DNA of 64,000 nt from assembly GCA_902495005.1 (NCBI GenBank), contig CABUVL010000001.1:62001-126000 (forward strand). Direction: 5' to 3'. Numbering within the stretch: position 1 is the first letter of the stretch; each line of letters opens with the position of its first letter. The position numbers were made by a program, and so were the translations under genes. Under the pieces are notes generated by a model that worked only from the letters and a program-made list of their open reading frames with translations, was not told the origin of the DNA and did no database searches. Shown in pieces: positions 1 through 8,696 of this stretch. The stretch is from an uncultured Verrucomicrobiota bacterium (GTDB taxonomy: Bacteria > Verrucomicrobiota > Verrucomicrobiia > Opitutales > UBA9783).

Positions 1-556
1 GACTGCTTGGGAAAATGGCCACGTATGCAATGTCTTTTAAAACGGCCAAGGGTTCTGTCAGCGTAAATGTAACGGGCCTGGCAGGGAAGCTATCGGCTTC
101 AAAGATTTTAAGCAGAGCATTCAAAATCTCCACCGCGTGGGCCCCTTGCACTCGCGGCGCGAAACGGTATCGGTAAAACAATCCAGCTCCCTCGCGCGCA
201 TCTTTACGGCCCACTTTATACCTTCCTTTAGCGAACAAGCACATAAGCCCCGAACGCAACAGGCCCTGAAAGTCCAAAACGTAATCGTAACGATACGTGC
301 GAACTTCCTTCATAAGCCTCCAAAAGGCACGTAATCCGCCGTAGCGCTGAAAAATAAAGAGCTTGCTAATCATGGGCGAACACCGCAGTAATGGGGCAAA
401 ACAATCGCGCACAATCCAATGAATTTCAATCGGCTTTTGTGTTTTCAGACACTGCTGATAAAACCCCTCCACCACCTGAACGGTTTGAATAATATCGCCC
501 AACGACGAGGGCTTAATGACCAAAATTCGGCAGGGTTTTTCTGCGTTAGCATTCAT
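1..556 (-). CDS. Glycosyltransferase family 9 heptosyltransferase, C-terminus beyond window
   Basis: About 185 N-terminal residues are present and the gene runs off the left edge. The start (residues 11-25, ILVIKPSSLGDIIQT) is the typical opening of ADP-heptose:LPS heptosyltransferases (RfaC/RfaF, GT9), with the Ser-Leu-Gly-Asp loop. A region resembling the YDYVLDFQGLLRSG stretch of the family follows near residue 95. These enzymes add heptose to the LPS inner core on the cytoplasmic face of the inner membrane. The ATG overlaps the TGA of the upstream epimerase by one base (TGATG), so the two genes are probably translationally coupled. Heptosyltransferase I versus II cannot be decided from this half. 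The family call is solid; the exact acceptor is unknown. Confidence 0.85.
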   Translation of the reverse strand, partial: MNANAEKPCRILVIKPSSLGDIIQTVQVVEGFYQQCLKTQKPIEIHWIVRDCFAPLLRCSPMISKLFIFQRYGGLRAFWRLMKEVRTYRYDYVLDFQGLLRSGLMCLFAKGRYKVGRKDAREGAGLFYRYRFAPRVQGAHAVEILNALLKIFEADSFPARPVTFTLTEPLAVLKDIAYVAIFPSS

Positions 557-1554
557 CACATTGCAGAGCTCTTAATCCAAGTCACCAATTTTTGCATCCC
601 CTCCTCATTCGAAATTTTGGGCAGGTAATGCAAGTCCATTTTCGCGGCGGCCATACTAAAATAGTGGTCTTTCGACAATTCAGTTGCCACAAATCGCGTC
701 ATGGGCGGCTGCGCAGAAATGTGCAACAATTTGTAGACCAATTCAAAGCAAGCGCCCATCGCGTATGCCACCCGGAATGGGATTCTTTTTTGAACCCGTG
801 GGAGGTTTAAGCGGCCCAACAACTCATTGATCCAATCCCACAAACGCACGGGATCATCCTGAGAGATGAAGTACGCCTTGCCATCAATTTTACCATTCCC
901 CAAGGCATTCATAGCCATCACATGCGCATCAGCCACATTTTCAACGTACGACACATCGACCCAATTATTTCCATCTCCCACTTTAAACAACAATCCCTTT
1001 CTAACCAACTTAAGTAGATTAGGAATTAAATGCTGATCTCCCGGACCCCAGATGAGGTGCGGACGTAAGGCGACCGTGCAAAGCCCATTTTCCCCATTAG
1101 CTCTCAACACGGCTTCTTCTGCAATTCTCTTCGTTTTAGCGTAGGCGCACAACCAATGCTTGCCGTACGGCGTACTTTCAGTCACGTTCGAAAGCGACTG
1201 CCCGTTAAAAACAACACTCGGCGTACTCGTATAAACCAATTTTTTTACGCCCCAGTGTTGGCACGCTTTTAAAACATTCAAAGTCCCCTCAACATTCGCG
1301 CGATAATAATTCTTGTAGGAGCCCCAAACTCCCGCCTTCGCGGCAACGTGGAACACGACCTCACAAGCTTTAACGGCGTTTGAAATCGCTTCGAAATCAG
1401 TTAAATCGCCGTAATGCACCTCAACACCATTCTGCGCTAAATCCTCACACACATGCCTGCAAAAAATGCGTATATCTTCAATGCCATTGCGCTTGAGGGC
1501 CTGTATAAGATGCCTCCCTAAAAATCCAGAACCTCCTGTAATAAGTACCTTCAC
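556..1554 (-). CDS. NAD-dependent epimerase/dehydratase, 3-beta-HSD-like
   Basis: An extended short-chain dehydrogenase of about 332 residues. The N-terminal Rossmann motif TGGSGFLG begins at residue 6, and the YAKTK catalytic Tyr/Lys pair lies near residue 140. The sequence resembles the 3-beta-hydroxysteroid dehydrogenase/isomerase branch (OleD or HpnA-like), which acts on sterol-like, hopanoid or sugar-nucleotide substrates. I placed the start at a GTG just before the first beta strand. The frame also opens at a TTG at 1590, which would add 12 residues unlike the family, and neither start has a well-spaced ribosome site. It lies directly upstream of, and overlaps, the heptosyltransferase, so a sugar or envelope-lipid role is plausible. 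The substrate is not determinable. Confidence 0.8.
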   Translation of the reverse strand: MKVLITGGSGFLGRHLIQALKRNGIEDIRIFCRHVCEDLAQNGVEVHYGDLTDFEAISNAVKACEVVFHVAAKAGVWGSYKNYYRANVEGTLNVLKACQHWGVKKLVYTSTPSVVFNGQSLSNVTESTPYGKHWLCAYAKTKRIAEEAVLRANGENGLCTVALRPHLIWGPGDQHLIPNLLKLVRKGLLFKVGDGNNWVDVSYVENVADAHVMAMNALGNGKIDGKAYFISQDDPVRLWDWINELLGRLNLPRVQKRIPFRVAYAMGACFELVYKLLHISAQPPMTRFVATELSKDHYFSMAAAKMDLHYLPKISNEEGMQKLVTWIKSSAM

Positions 1555-1590
1555 CCCATCAATAAAGGCCCAAAAAGCATCTCCTTGCAA

Positions 1591-2217
1591 AAAAATTTTC
1601 TATCTTTTTAATTTTCCGTAAATTAAGCTAAAACGACGAGCAACATCCTGAAATGACCATTGGTGAAAAGAATTGTTTCCATTCTCCAGTTCAACAGGAC
1701 AAGCTGAGAAGGACCCAAGCTCATAAACACAGAACAATGCTGCTGGCTTCTCCTTTAACAATACAATTTAATTTGTCATTTATCTTCCCATTATAGTCCA
1801 ACTGTATATCTCAGTTCCCCAGCCACTTCGAACATGGACAATAGAGCCGAAATGTACTTGAACGTAGACGTCGTCCACGGCGTGAGGGAACAGGATCAAA
1901 ATGCGGCCGTCTAAGGACTGCCAAAAGACGCTCGCACAAATGCGGACCGCTGCAAATTGAATCGATTGTTCATCAAAATAACTGGCCTGAATAATGCCCA
2001 AGCGCCTGACTTATTTCAAACGTTATGTCCCATCAATCGCTTTGCAGACCGGCATCCCCCTTAATGAACCAAATGAAACTTTTATTTCCCTTAAGTAGGC
2101 ACCCAGTTCCCAGGATTTCGAGAAGATTCAAGGTTTTTACAAAACTTCGTTACTCTCACGCAACATTTTCAAATAAAAACATTGTCGTCGTACGCGCAAT
2201 AAGCTACGACAAAAAAG
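1591..2217. other. Intergenic stretch, no supported gene
   Basis: About 620 bases between the divergent epimerase and symporter. A 73-codon minus-strand frame (1780-2001) exists, but I recognise no family in it and it lacks a ribosome site. It may be a decayed gene. I see no convincing repeat or RNA. Confidence 0.4.
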
Positions 2218-3513
2218 ATGAAAAAATTTTACCAGCATTGGGGAGTTTTATGCGCGTTGCTGCTGAGTGTAATCGTCGTCGCAGGCTTACGACTTTTTAA
2301 GCTGGAAACTTTAGCACCAACTCAAAACTTCATTGCCATGTGCGAGTTAACGGGCAAGCTATTCATGAACGCGCTCAAAATGTTGGTCGTCCCACTCATC
2401 ACTTCCTCCTTGATTTGTGGCATCATGGGATTTGGATCTCAAGCAGAATTTAGGCGTTTGGGATGCAAAACATTTCTATTTTATTTTCTCACCTGCTTTG
2501 CCGCCATCATTATCGGCTTACTGATCGTCAATGGTCTCAAGCCCGGGTGCTTGGATCCCAACTTGGCGGCAAAAATTTTAGGGCAAGCAAACGTATTCCC
2601 CGCGCATTTCATCGATGTGGAAAGTTCAGAAACCTCCCAATTGTCCAATTTTATTCTACGTCTATTTCCCACCAACATCTTACAAGCGGCAACGGATAAC
2701 ACTCAAATTTTAAGCCTCATCTCGTTGAGCTTAATTTTCGGATTTTTTATCGGACGACTTCCAGAAAAATTGAGGGAAGTCCAATGGGCTTTTTGGGAGG
2801 GCATACAGCAATTGACCCGGAATATTACGCGCATCGTCATCGCCTTCGCGCCCGTCGGCATATTCGGCCTAATCACCCCCATCTTACTGCACACGGGCAT
2901 TGAGCTTGTTAAGCCGCTCGTGTTCTTCGTGGTGACCATCCTAAGCGGCTTCGCAATTTATTATTTTGTATTTTTATACCTGCTTTTAAAATTTGTAGGG
3001 CGTGTAAAACCTTGGGCCCATTACAGGGCCATGATGCCTGTGACCTTGATGGCATTCTCGACGGCCTCTTCCGCCGCCGTCTTACCCATTGCCCTGGAAC
3101 GTGTTGAAAATGCAACTCGCGTTTCGCAAAAGACATCCCGCTTTACGCTCCCCTTAGGCATCACCATCAATATGAGTGGAACGGCCTTGTACGAATGTGT
3201 GGTGGTGCTGTTTATCGCCCAACTTTATCAAACGACGCAGAGCATCGAATTCGGATTTTTTAACCAATTAACTGTCGTCTTCATGGCCCTATTGACGTCT
3301 GTGGGCGTAGCCGGCATTCCCGCTTCGGGCTTAATTGCCATTACGATGATATTGAGTGCCGTTGGCTTACCCATTGAATCCGTCAGCGTCATCTGGGTCG
3401 TCGAACGCATATTGGATATGTTTCGAACCGCCGTAAACGTATTTAACGACACGTGTTGTACTGTCATCATTGCACGCAGTGAAGGAGAAAAAACAGCTTA
3501 CCCAATTGATTGA
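2218..3513 (+). CDS. Dicarboxylate/amino acid:cation symporter (DAACS family)
   Basis: 431 residues with many hydrophobic segments. It belongs to the GltP/DctA/GltPh family, which imports glutamate, aspartate or C4-dicarboxylates with Na+ or H+ across the inner membrane. Family signatures seen: a serine-rich hairpin region (FSTASSAAVLP, about residue 280), the NMSGTALYE stretch (about residue 325; family consensus NMDGTALYE), and the SVGVAGIPASG second hairpin near residue 360. The Asp in NMDGT is replaced by Ser here, which may alter cation or substrate preference. The length is normal. Its end overlaps the following recombinase frame by 44 bases. Substrate specificity cannot be read from sequence alone. 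Confidence 0.9.
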   Translation: MKKFYQHWGVLCALLLSVIVVAGLRLFKLETLAPTQNFIAMCELTGKLFMNALKMLVVPLITSSLICGIMGFGSQAEFRRLGCKTFLFYFLTCFAAIIIGLLIVNGLKPGCLDPNLAAKILGQANVFPAHFIDVESSETSQLSNFILRLFPTNILQAATDNTQILSLISLSLIFGFFIGRLPEKLREVQWAFWEGIQQLTRNITRIVIAFAPVGIFGLITPILLHTGIELVKPLVFFVVTILSGFAIYYFVFLYLLLKFVGRVKPWAHYRAMMPVTLMAFSTASSAAVLPIALERVENATRVSQKTSRFTLPLGITINMSGTALYECVVVLFIAQLYQTTQSIEFGFFNQLTVVFMALLTSVGVAGIPASGLIAITMILSAVGLPIESVSVIWVVERILDMFRTAVNVFNDTCCTVIIARSEGEKTAYPID

Positions 3514-4399
3514 TCGGCCCCTCTTATTGGGTCAGATACAAGGATTTTTGGCCCACATCAATTTGAGCAAAGGGCTCTCAAAAAACACCCTCCAATCGTA
3601 CGCTTACGATTTAAAGCAATTTGCCGCCTATTTATCGCCGCAAATTAGAAATTTTAAAGAAGTGACGAAGGAACTCATCCATCAATGGATAGAGACTTTG
3701 ATCCCTCTACGGGCAAGTTCGCGCGCCCGGAAAATTACCAGCATCCGCCAATTCTTCACCTACCTCGTTCAAAATAACACGTGCACCACGAATCCCACTT
3801 CGCACCTTACCAACCCATTACTCAAGCGCACCTTACCCCACACTTTGAGTGTGAAAGAAATTGAGGACTTACAGGCAAGTACCCTTCTATCAACCCCACA
3901 AGGACTGCGAGACCGAGCCATGATTTCCGTCATGTACGCTTGCGGCTTGCGTGTGTCGGAACTGTGTAACTTAAGCTTGCAAAACCTATTTCTCGAAGAA
4001 AACTTTATTAAAATTTACGGGAAGGGAAGCAAAGAGCGGCTCGTCCCCATCGGATCCACCGCCAAAATGCATCTGCAACAGTACCTTGTACACGGTCGTC
4101 CACAACTGCAAAAACCACACACACAGGACGCCGTGTTCCTCAGTCAAAATGGACGCGCCCTTTCTCGAAAGACATTTTGGTTAAATTTAAAAAAATACGC
4201 GGCCCAACTCGGTTACGAGGTCCACCCTCACTTGCTGCGACATTCCTTCGCAACCCACTTGCTCATCAATGGCGCCGACTTACGCAGCATTCAAGCCATG
4301 CTGGGCCACAGCGATATTTCCACCACACAACTCTATACGCAATTAAATCCAACCCACCTCCAAGAAGCTTACGAAAAATATCACCTGCGAGCCCAATAA
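3470..4399 (+). CDS. xerD: Tyrosine recombinase XerC/XerD family
   Basis: 309 residues. An N-terminal SAM-like core-binding domain (about residues 20-105) is followed by a C-terminal catalytic domain. All catalytic residues are visible: Arg in CGLRVSEL (about 157), Lys in GKGSKER (about 188), the HLLRHSF box (about 255), His in LGHSDIS (about 280) and the nucleophile Tyr in TQLYTQ. Length and motifs match chromosomal XerC/XerD, which resolve chromosome dimers at dif together with FtsK; an FtsK is encoded at 56947-59283. The start used overlaps the symporter gene by 44 bases; a GTG at 3479 or TTGs further in are alternatives. XerD versus XerC is uncertain. No phage features adjoin it, so it is unlikely to be a phage integrase. 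Confidence 0.85.
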   Translation: MHAVKEKKQLTQLIDRPLLLGQIQGFLAHINLSKGLSKNTLQSYAYDLKQFAAYLSPQIRNFKEVTKELIHQWIETLIPLRASSRARKITSIRQFFTYLVQNNTCTTNPTSHLTNPLLKRTLPHTLSVKEIEDLQASTLLSTPQGLRDRAMISVMYACGLRVSELCNLSLQNLFLEENFIKIYGKGSKERLVPIGSTAKMHLQQYLVHGRPQLQKPHTQDAVFLSQNGRALSRKTFWLNLKKYAAQLGYEVHPHLLRHSFATHLLINGADLRSIQAMLGHSDISTTQLYTQLNPTHLQEAYEKYHLRAQ

Positions 4400-4955
4400 G
4401 CAACCTTGCCAAGATATTCCACCAAACCCACCTTACAAAAATTATTCCGATCGCTGATGTAAACAGATCCACGCCTGCTTCATAGCCCCCACATTTCCAA
4501 AAACTGAAAACAAATTTGCAAAAGCACTTCAAACGTGCTCGTGGGAGCCTTCAAAAAATGAAATTCTCAAGCCCTCATCAAGCTCACGAATAAATATCAC
4601 TCCGCTCCTTACAGCCCTCACTAGCCAATTTTCCAAGCAGGTAAGACAATTCGAGTTTTTTCAAGTTAGACAGCATTTATGCTTCACAATATGTGCTCAT
4701 TAAACGGCACGACCACTTTCACGGAAATTAACCAAGATCATTGTCAAATCCGACAAAGTCAAGATTATGAGACCAAGTCCATTAAGCTTAAAATACGCAA
4801 CAATTCTCAACCCATCCCCAACTGCTCATTTTTCACTTCGGCTCACGCTTCTTATACAACACGGGACCTTCTCATAAAATAGCGATCAAAAGGATTCGTC
4901 ACTTCCTTGAGGAAGCTTTTTAACATGCTGGCCCAATCATTCCATCATTTTAGCA
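4400..4955. other. Gene-free, C-rich stretch before rnpB
   Basis: No convincing gene. A 67-codon plus-strand frame (4679-4882) has no recognisable family, but a short stem (CTTCC/GGAAG, 4902-4915) followed by TTTTT lies just after it and could be a weak terminator. Nothing else seen. Confidence 0.35.
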
Positions 4956-4985
4956 TTTACTTGCCGCCTCAAAACAGTGTTAATT
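4956..4985 (+). promoter_or_regulatory. Putative sigma70-type promoter of rnpB
   Basis: TTTACT (4956-4961), an 18-base spacer and TTTAAT (4980-4985) place a transcription start near 4992. That is exactly where the terminal P1 helix of RNase P RNA begins. The hexamers are imperfect, but the fit to the RNA end supports them. Confidence 0.45.
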
Positions 4986-4991
4986 GACTAT

Positions 4992-5357
4992 GTATTTTGC
5001 GGTGGCATGTTCGCTTTAGCCTTAACGGGATAAAGAGGAAAGTCCGGACACCACAGGGCAGGATTCCTTACGAAAGTAAGGGGCAAGATGGCAAACGTCT
5101 TGCACGGCAAGTGTCACAGAAAATAAACCGCCATTTGCGTGGCAAGGGTGAAAAGGAGGTGTAAGAGACCACCGCATGGTCAGCAATGGCCGTGGCAGGA
5201 TAAACCCAATCTGGTGCAAGACCAAGTAGAAAGTTGGACGGCCCGTCTCAAAACTTTGGGTGAGTCGCATTCGAAAGAAAGCAATTAACATTGCTAGATA
5301 AATGAACATGGCATCGACAACGATGTACAGAATCTGGCTTATACACCGCAAAATACA
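4992..5357 (+). ncRNA. rnpB: RNase P RNA, bacterial class A
   Basis: The catalytic RNA of RNase P, which matures tRNA 5' ends. Conserved blocks are visible in order: GAGGAAAGTCCGGACACCAC (P4/J3-4 region, about 5036-5055), the CACAGAAAATAAACCGCC block, AAGGGTGAAAAGGAGGTGTAAGAGACCACC-like P10-P12 sequence, TGGACGGCCCGT, and the 3' P4 strand in the ACAGAATCTGGCTTA region. The ends pair as a perfect 14-bp P1 helix, 4992-5005 with 5344-5357, which fixes the length at about 366 nt. The usual ACAGAAcCCGGCTTA is varied to AATCTGG, a modest deviation. The minus-strand frame across it is spurious. It converges on the exonuclease gene with 13 bases between. Confidence 0.96.
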
Positions 5358-5370
5358 CAACATTTTACCT

Positions 5371-6027
5371 TTAGAAGAAAGAAGTCTGCAAGCGATCGTT
5401 GAAGCTTTTTGCCCCCAATGAGCTGTAAGCAATTAACCAAGAAATCCCCTTGTCTCGATGTTCTGGCATGTGAAGGAAATTAGCCAATAAGAGCGTGCTT
5501 GCCAAAGCATCGTACAGCGCGCAGTGATAATGACGCCGTTGCGGCGGGCAGTATTTTTCGGCCCACACATTTAATTCGCCTTCCAAAGCGTAGCGCAGGA
5601 TAAGCTGTTCTAACTTACAATCTGTTTTGGCGGGCAGCCAGCGTTTGTACAAGCCGTACGTGTCAAGCCACGGGCCCCAAGCCAATTTATCCTCCGACAG
5701 GCACAGTGCACTGTTAACGGGCGGAAGAGGGCAGTACCTCGACAAAAGTTGATTTTCAAAAACAGCATTATGCGCACAAAACACGCCCCGTTGATGCGCC
5801 GTTGTAAAATATTCTAGATCTTCTGTGAATGAAGCGCACGTACTTACATCTTGATTAAAAATGCCGTGACATTGTGATTCGTGCAAGAGAATGGGCGCTT
5901 GCGGCTTGCACAATCGCGTATGAGTTTCAACAATTTCACACGCACCCGACAAGACAACGCATCCGTACTCAACAACACCACTCGCCAAGCTCCCCTCAAA
6001 ATCAATTATGTAAACACAGGGCCTCAT
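5371..6027 (-). CDS. DEDDh 3'-5' exonuclease (DnaQ/epsilon-like)
   Basis: 218 residues from an ATG preceded by GGAG at good spacing; an in-frame start 36 bases upstream is less likely. The fold follows the RNase T/DnaQ exonuclease family: motif I IIDFEGS near the N-terminus (the two metal-binding acids), motif II CAHNAVFE (about residue 85) and motif III HYHCALYDA (about residue 175), with the conserved His and Asp. Such proteins proofread as DNA polymerase III epsilon or act as stand-alone single-strand exonucleases. It is short and lacks helicase or nuclease fusions. Its neighbours (rnpB, rpsR) give no further clue. The family is certain, the specific role is not. Confidence 0.8.
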   Translation of the reverse strand: MRPCVYIIDFEGSLASGVVEYGCVVLSGACEIVETHTRLCKPQAPILLHESQCHGIFNQDVSTCASFTEDLEYFTTAHQRGVFCAHNAVFENQLLSRYCPLPPVNSALCLSEDKLAWGPWLDTYGLYKRWLPAKTDCKLEQLILRYALEGELNVWAEKYCPPQRRHYHCALYDALASTLLLANFLHMPEHRDKGISWLIAYSSLGAKSFNDRLQTSFF

Positions 6028-6136
6028 GTCACTCCACTTTACACATCTCTTGGCACTTGACAAGACCCGGCGTGGACGATTTTAAATTTTACGCTTGCCT
6101 TTTCACACGATTCCTATTCTTATTGAGGTAAAACAA

Positions 6137-6328
6137 ATGAAGGAAAATACAAACACAGAAAAAATTTCGATCAAAAAGCTCACTTGGCAAGACGTTGAAC
6201 AGTTGAAAAATTACACGACTGAAACGGGGAAAATACTGCCACGTAGAATCACACGTTTAACGGCTCAAGAACAACGCCATCTGACGAAGATCGTAAAACA
6301 AGCTCGCAACCTTCTCTTGATGCCATAG
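6137..6328 (+). CDS. rpsR: 30S ribosomal protein bS18
   Basis: 63 residues. The core KKLTWQDVEQLKNY and TGKILPRRITRL stretches are the S18 signature, in the region that contacts bS6 and 16S rRNA on the small-subunit platform. The start is the ATG at 6137, preceded by GAGGT eight bases upstream. A longer frame from 6095 adds a non-family N-terminus. rpsF and rplI, the usual neighbours, are absent; the next gene, tsaC, follows after four bases. The zinc-binding Cys seen in some S18 proteins is absent. Confidence 0.95.
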   Translation: MKENTNTEKISIKKLTWQDVEQLKNYTTETGKILPRRITRLTAQEQRHLTKIVKQARNLLLMP

Positions 6329-6332
6329 TCTT

Positions 6333-7289
6333 ATGGGAGCACGCATCGGTTGTTCCCCCAAAGACGCTGTTCAATATTTAAAAAGTGGTGAGCCGGTTGC
6401 CCTACCGACTGAAACGGTGTATGGGTTGGCTGCACCTTTATTTAACGAAGAGGCGATTGCTAAAATATACCGTCTAAAGCAACGGCCATTCAATAATCCT
6501 CTTATCGTTCACGTACTCGGGCAAGCTCAATTGGAAGCGGTTGTCTATGTTAACGCCTCGGCACTTAAATTAATTCACCAGTTTTGGCCAGGGCCCCTAA
6601 CGATTATTTTGCCCAAAAAGCCCTGCGTTTCATCCATCGTAACGGCCCAACAATCGACGGTTGCAGTACGCGCACCTCAGGCGCCTTTGTTTCGGGAGGT
6701 CATTGAGCTCTTAGGAGAACCTTTAGTCGCCCCCAGCGCCAATAAATTCCAACAAGTAAGTCCCACGTGCGCCCAACACGTGATGCGCGGTATGGGGGAT
6801 TGCATCTCGTATATTTTGGACGGCGGCCCCTGTCAATTCGGCTTAGAATCCACAATTCTTTTCTTGGCAGACGAAGAACATCCCAAATTATTACGGTACG
6901 GCCCCATCACCCAAGAAGCGATCGAAGCCGTATTGGGCAAAAAAATCAGCATTTATTCCACACAAGAGCTCAACGCCATGAACAAAAAGAGCCCCGGCTT
7001 GTATAAAAAACATTACAGCCCCCAAACACCTCTGTCGCTCGTTGAACACATCCCACAGGACAAAAGCGCCAACAGGGGATATATTTACCGTCAAAGGCCC
7101 TCCTCTTCACTCAATCAAAACGAATACTATTTGAGCGAAAACGGCGACTTAAGCGAAATGGCACACAACGTATTTAAGCTTTTACAAGAACTCGATCAAA
7201 AGGCTTACGAAGAAATTTTCATTGAACGTGTCCCCAACATCGGCATCGGCAAGGCGATTAACGAACGTTTGGAACGTGCCAGCAGTTAA
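6333..7289 (+). CDS. tsaC: L-threonylcarbamoyladenylate synthase, long Sua5 form
   Basis: 318 residues. The N-terminal YrdC domain (about 1-190) makes threonylcarbamoyl-AMP from threonine, bicarbonate and ATP for the t6A37 modification of ANN-decoding tRNAs. Seen: the ALPTETVYGLAA stretch (about 23-34), the KxR-type KQRPFNNPLIVH motif (about 49-60), and SANKFQQVSPT. A C-terminal Sua5 domain follows a linker with the conserved SPGLYKKHYSP segment (about 226), so this is the longer Sua5 architecture rather than short TsaC. It is four bases downstream of rpsR and probably co-transcribed. Confidence 0.93.
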   Translation: MGARIGCSPKDAVQYLKSGEPVALPTETVYGLAAPLFNEEAIAKIYRLKQRPFNNPLIVHVLGQAQLEAVVYVNASALKLIHQFWPGPLTIILPKKPCVSSIVTAQQSTVAVRAPQAPLFREVIELLGEPLVAPSANKFQQVSPTCAQHVMRGMGDCISYILDGGPCQFGLESTILFLADEEHPKLLRYGPITQEAIEAVLGKKISIYSTQELNAMNKKSPGLYKKHYSPQTPLSLVEHIPQDKSANRGYIYRQRPSSSLNQNEYYLSENGDLSEMAHNVFKLLQELDQKAYEEIFIERVPNIGIGKAINERLERASS

Positions 7290-7605
7290 GACTAAAGCTA
7301 TCAAGACTTAACCGCACAAGCGTTAAAAAACTCTCCAACGGTCCTATTTGGCCCAGTCCTTCTGGGGTGTACGCGATTAAGCACACACTCCAGTGCTCAA
7401 AATGCCACACGGTACTTTGCAAACGCCCCATTGTACGAGCAATTACGTTTCACATTTAACGGATTACATTGATAAATAGTTCAACATCGCACCTCAAGCT
7501 TCAAATTACGATCTTACGACTATCTGCCCCAAGAATGCGTTCTGTTTACAAAAATGTTGCCATGCAATGGAATATTGCCAAAAATACCTTTTGTATTAAT
7601 TTGAA
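7290..7605. other. Intergenic stretch, nothing recognised
   Basis: About 315 bases, C-rich on the plus strand, with no frame, repeat or RNA that I can support. Frames starting within it are shadows of the downstream gene. Confidence 0.4.
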
Positions 7606-8331
7606 ATGGAAGAACGTTTACAGAAAATATTGGCGAAAGCTTATCACATTTCTCGTCGGCATGCGGAAACATGGATTCAGGAGGGAACAATTTCCGTCAA
7701 CGGCGAAATCGCTCAATTAGGTTGCTCCGCCGATGCAGAACGTGACGTCATTCAAGTGGGCAGCAAGCGACTCAACACGCACGCCTTACAAACACAGACG
7801 GAAGTGTGGATGATGTACAAGCCCAAAGGGATTATGTGCACCCACGACGATCCATTTTCTCAGCAAACCCTTCAAGCCATTTTGCCCCAACATTTTAACA
7901 AACGCAAGTGGATGTTCGTGGGACGCTTGGACAAGGAAAGTGAAGGGCTTTTACTCCTAACCAACGACGGTAATTTCGTCAATCGGGTTTCACATCCCTC
8001 CGCCAACATCACCAAGACTTACCGTGTGCAAATCGATTTGCCTTTCGATACAGCGCTCATTCCACAGCTGCAAAAGGGCTTATTGTGTGACGGCGAGAAG
8101 CTCTTTTTTAAAGAAATATACCCCGTTAACTCCAGGAAACTGGACATCGTTTTGTCACAGGGGAAAAAACGAGAAATCCGTCGCCTGCTGGCGGCCTTCC
8201 ATTACAACGTACTTCGGCTCAAAAGATGGAAAATTGGCCAACTGACCTTGGACAAAAAGCTGATGCCGGGACAATGTCGTCGTCTATCTTGCAGAGAAAT
8301 TAATTTGATTTTTGGAACAAAATCTGAATGA
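7606..8331 (+). CDS. 16S/23S rRNA pseudouridine synthase, RsuA/RluB/RluE/RluF family
   Basis: 241 residues. An N-terminal S4 RNA-binding domain (about 1-50, EERLQKILAKA and SRRHAETWIQEG) is joined to a pseudouridine synthase domain. The catalytic aspartate sits in VGRLDKESEGLLLLT (about residue 107). NKPKG is present as YKPKGI, and the C-terminal KREIRRLL stretch is typical. These enzymes isomerise a single uridine in rRNA. Which site is modified (16S U516 or 23S positions) cannot be told from the sequence. The stop overlaps the start of the next gene as ATGA. Confidence 0.9.
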   Translation: MEERLQKILAKAYHISRRHAETWIQEGTISVNGEIAQLGCSADAERDVIQVGSKRLNTHALQTQTEVWMMYKPKGIMCTHDDPFSQQTLQAILPQHFNKRKWMFVGRLDKESEGLLLLTNDGNFVNRVSHPSANITKTYRVQIDLPFDTALIPQLQKGLLCDGEKLFFKEIYPVNSRKLDIVLSQGKKREIRRLLAAFHYNVLRLKRWKIGQLTLDKKLMPGQCRRLSCREINLIFGTKSE

Positions 8332-8690
8332 TTAAGATCATGTATTTAAAACGATTTTTCATATTACTTCTTTGGCCCATTACTTTTGTATCCGCCGAAA
8401 TACATGCCTTGCCGAACTGCCCTTCGCCTCAGCCCCATCAATCTATAAGCCGCGTGTTCGAAGGCAGGCTGGAAAAAACAAACGCATTTTTAGCTTTATT
8501 TTCAAAATGGACTTACTCCTTGTACGACAAAGATACACGTATTGCCTACTTAGAGTTCAAGGAAAACGTGCGAACGCCCAAAATTGCCGATTTATTTATC
8601 CATAAAAACATCATTGTTCGCGGGAGCCCCGTTTACATCAATAAAGAACCTTACCTGTTGATCATTGTCGACGACATGTGCGAAAAATAA
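8328..8690 (+). CDS. Hypothetical exported protein
   Basis: 120 residues with an N-terminal signal peptide (about residues 5-23, hydrophobic YLKRFFILLLWPITFVSA, cleavage after SA). The mature part is small and mixed alpha/beta with a few Cys (CPSP, near the end DDMCEK). It begins inside the stop codon of the pseudouridine synthase gene (ATGA), and folD follows after six bases, so it sits in an operon. I recognise no family. The middle of the mature part (FLALFSKWTYSLYDKDT, IADLFIHKN) looks like a small beta-barrel or OB-like domain, but that is a guess. Confidence 0.6.
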   Translation: MIKIMYLKRFFILLLWPITFVSAEIHALPNCPSPQPHQSISRVFEGRLEKTNAFLALFSKWTYSLYDKDTRIAYLEFKENVRTPKIADLFIHKNIIVRGSPVYINKEPYLLIIVDDMCEK

Positions 8691-8696
8691 CTCAAC

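Noticed and set aside
1780..2001. 73-codon minus-strand frame between epimerase and symporter
   Set aside because: No recognisable family, no ribosome site. It may be a decayed gene but cannot be supported.
4679..4882. 67-codon frame before rnpB
   Set aside because: No family and no ribosome site; only a weak terminator-like hairpin behind it.
5022..5432. 136-codon minus-strand frame over rnpB
   Set aside because: It crosses conserved RNase P RNA blocks and P1 pairing; the RNA explains the sequence.
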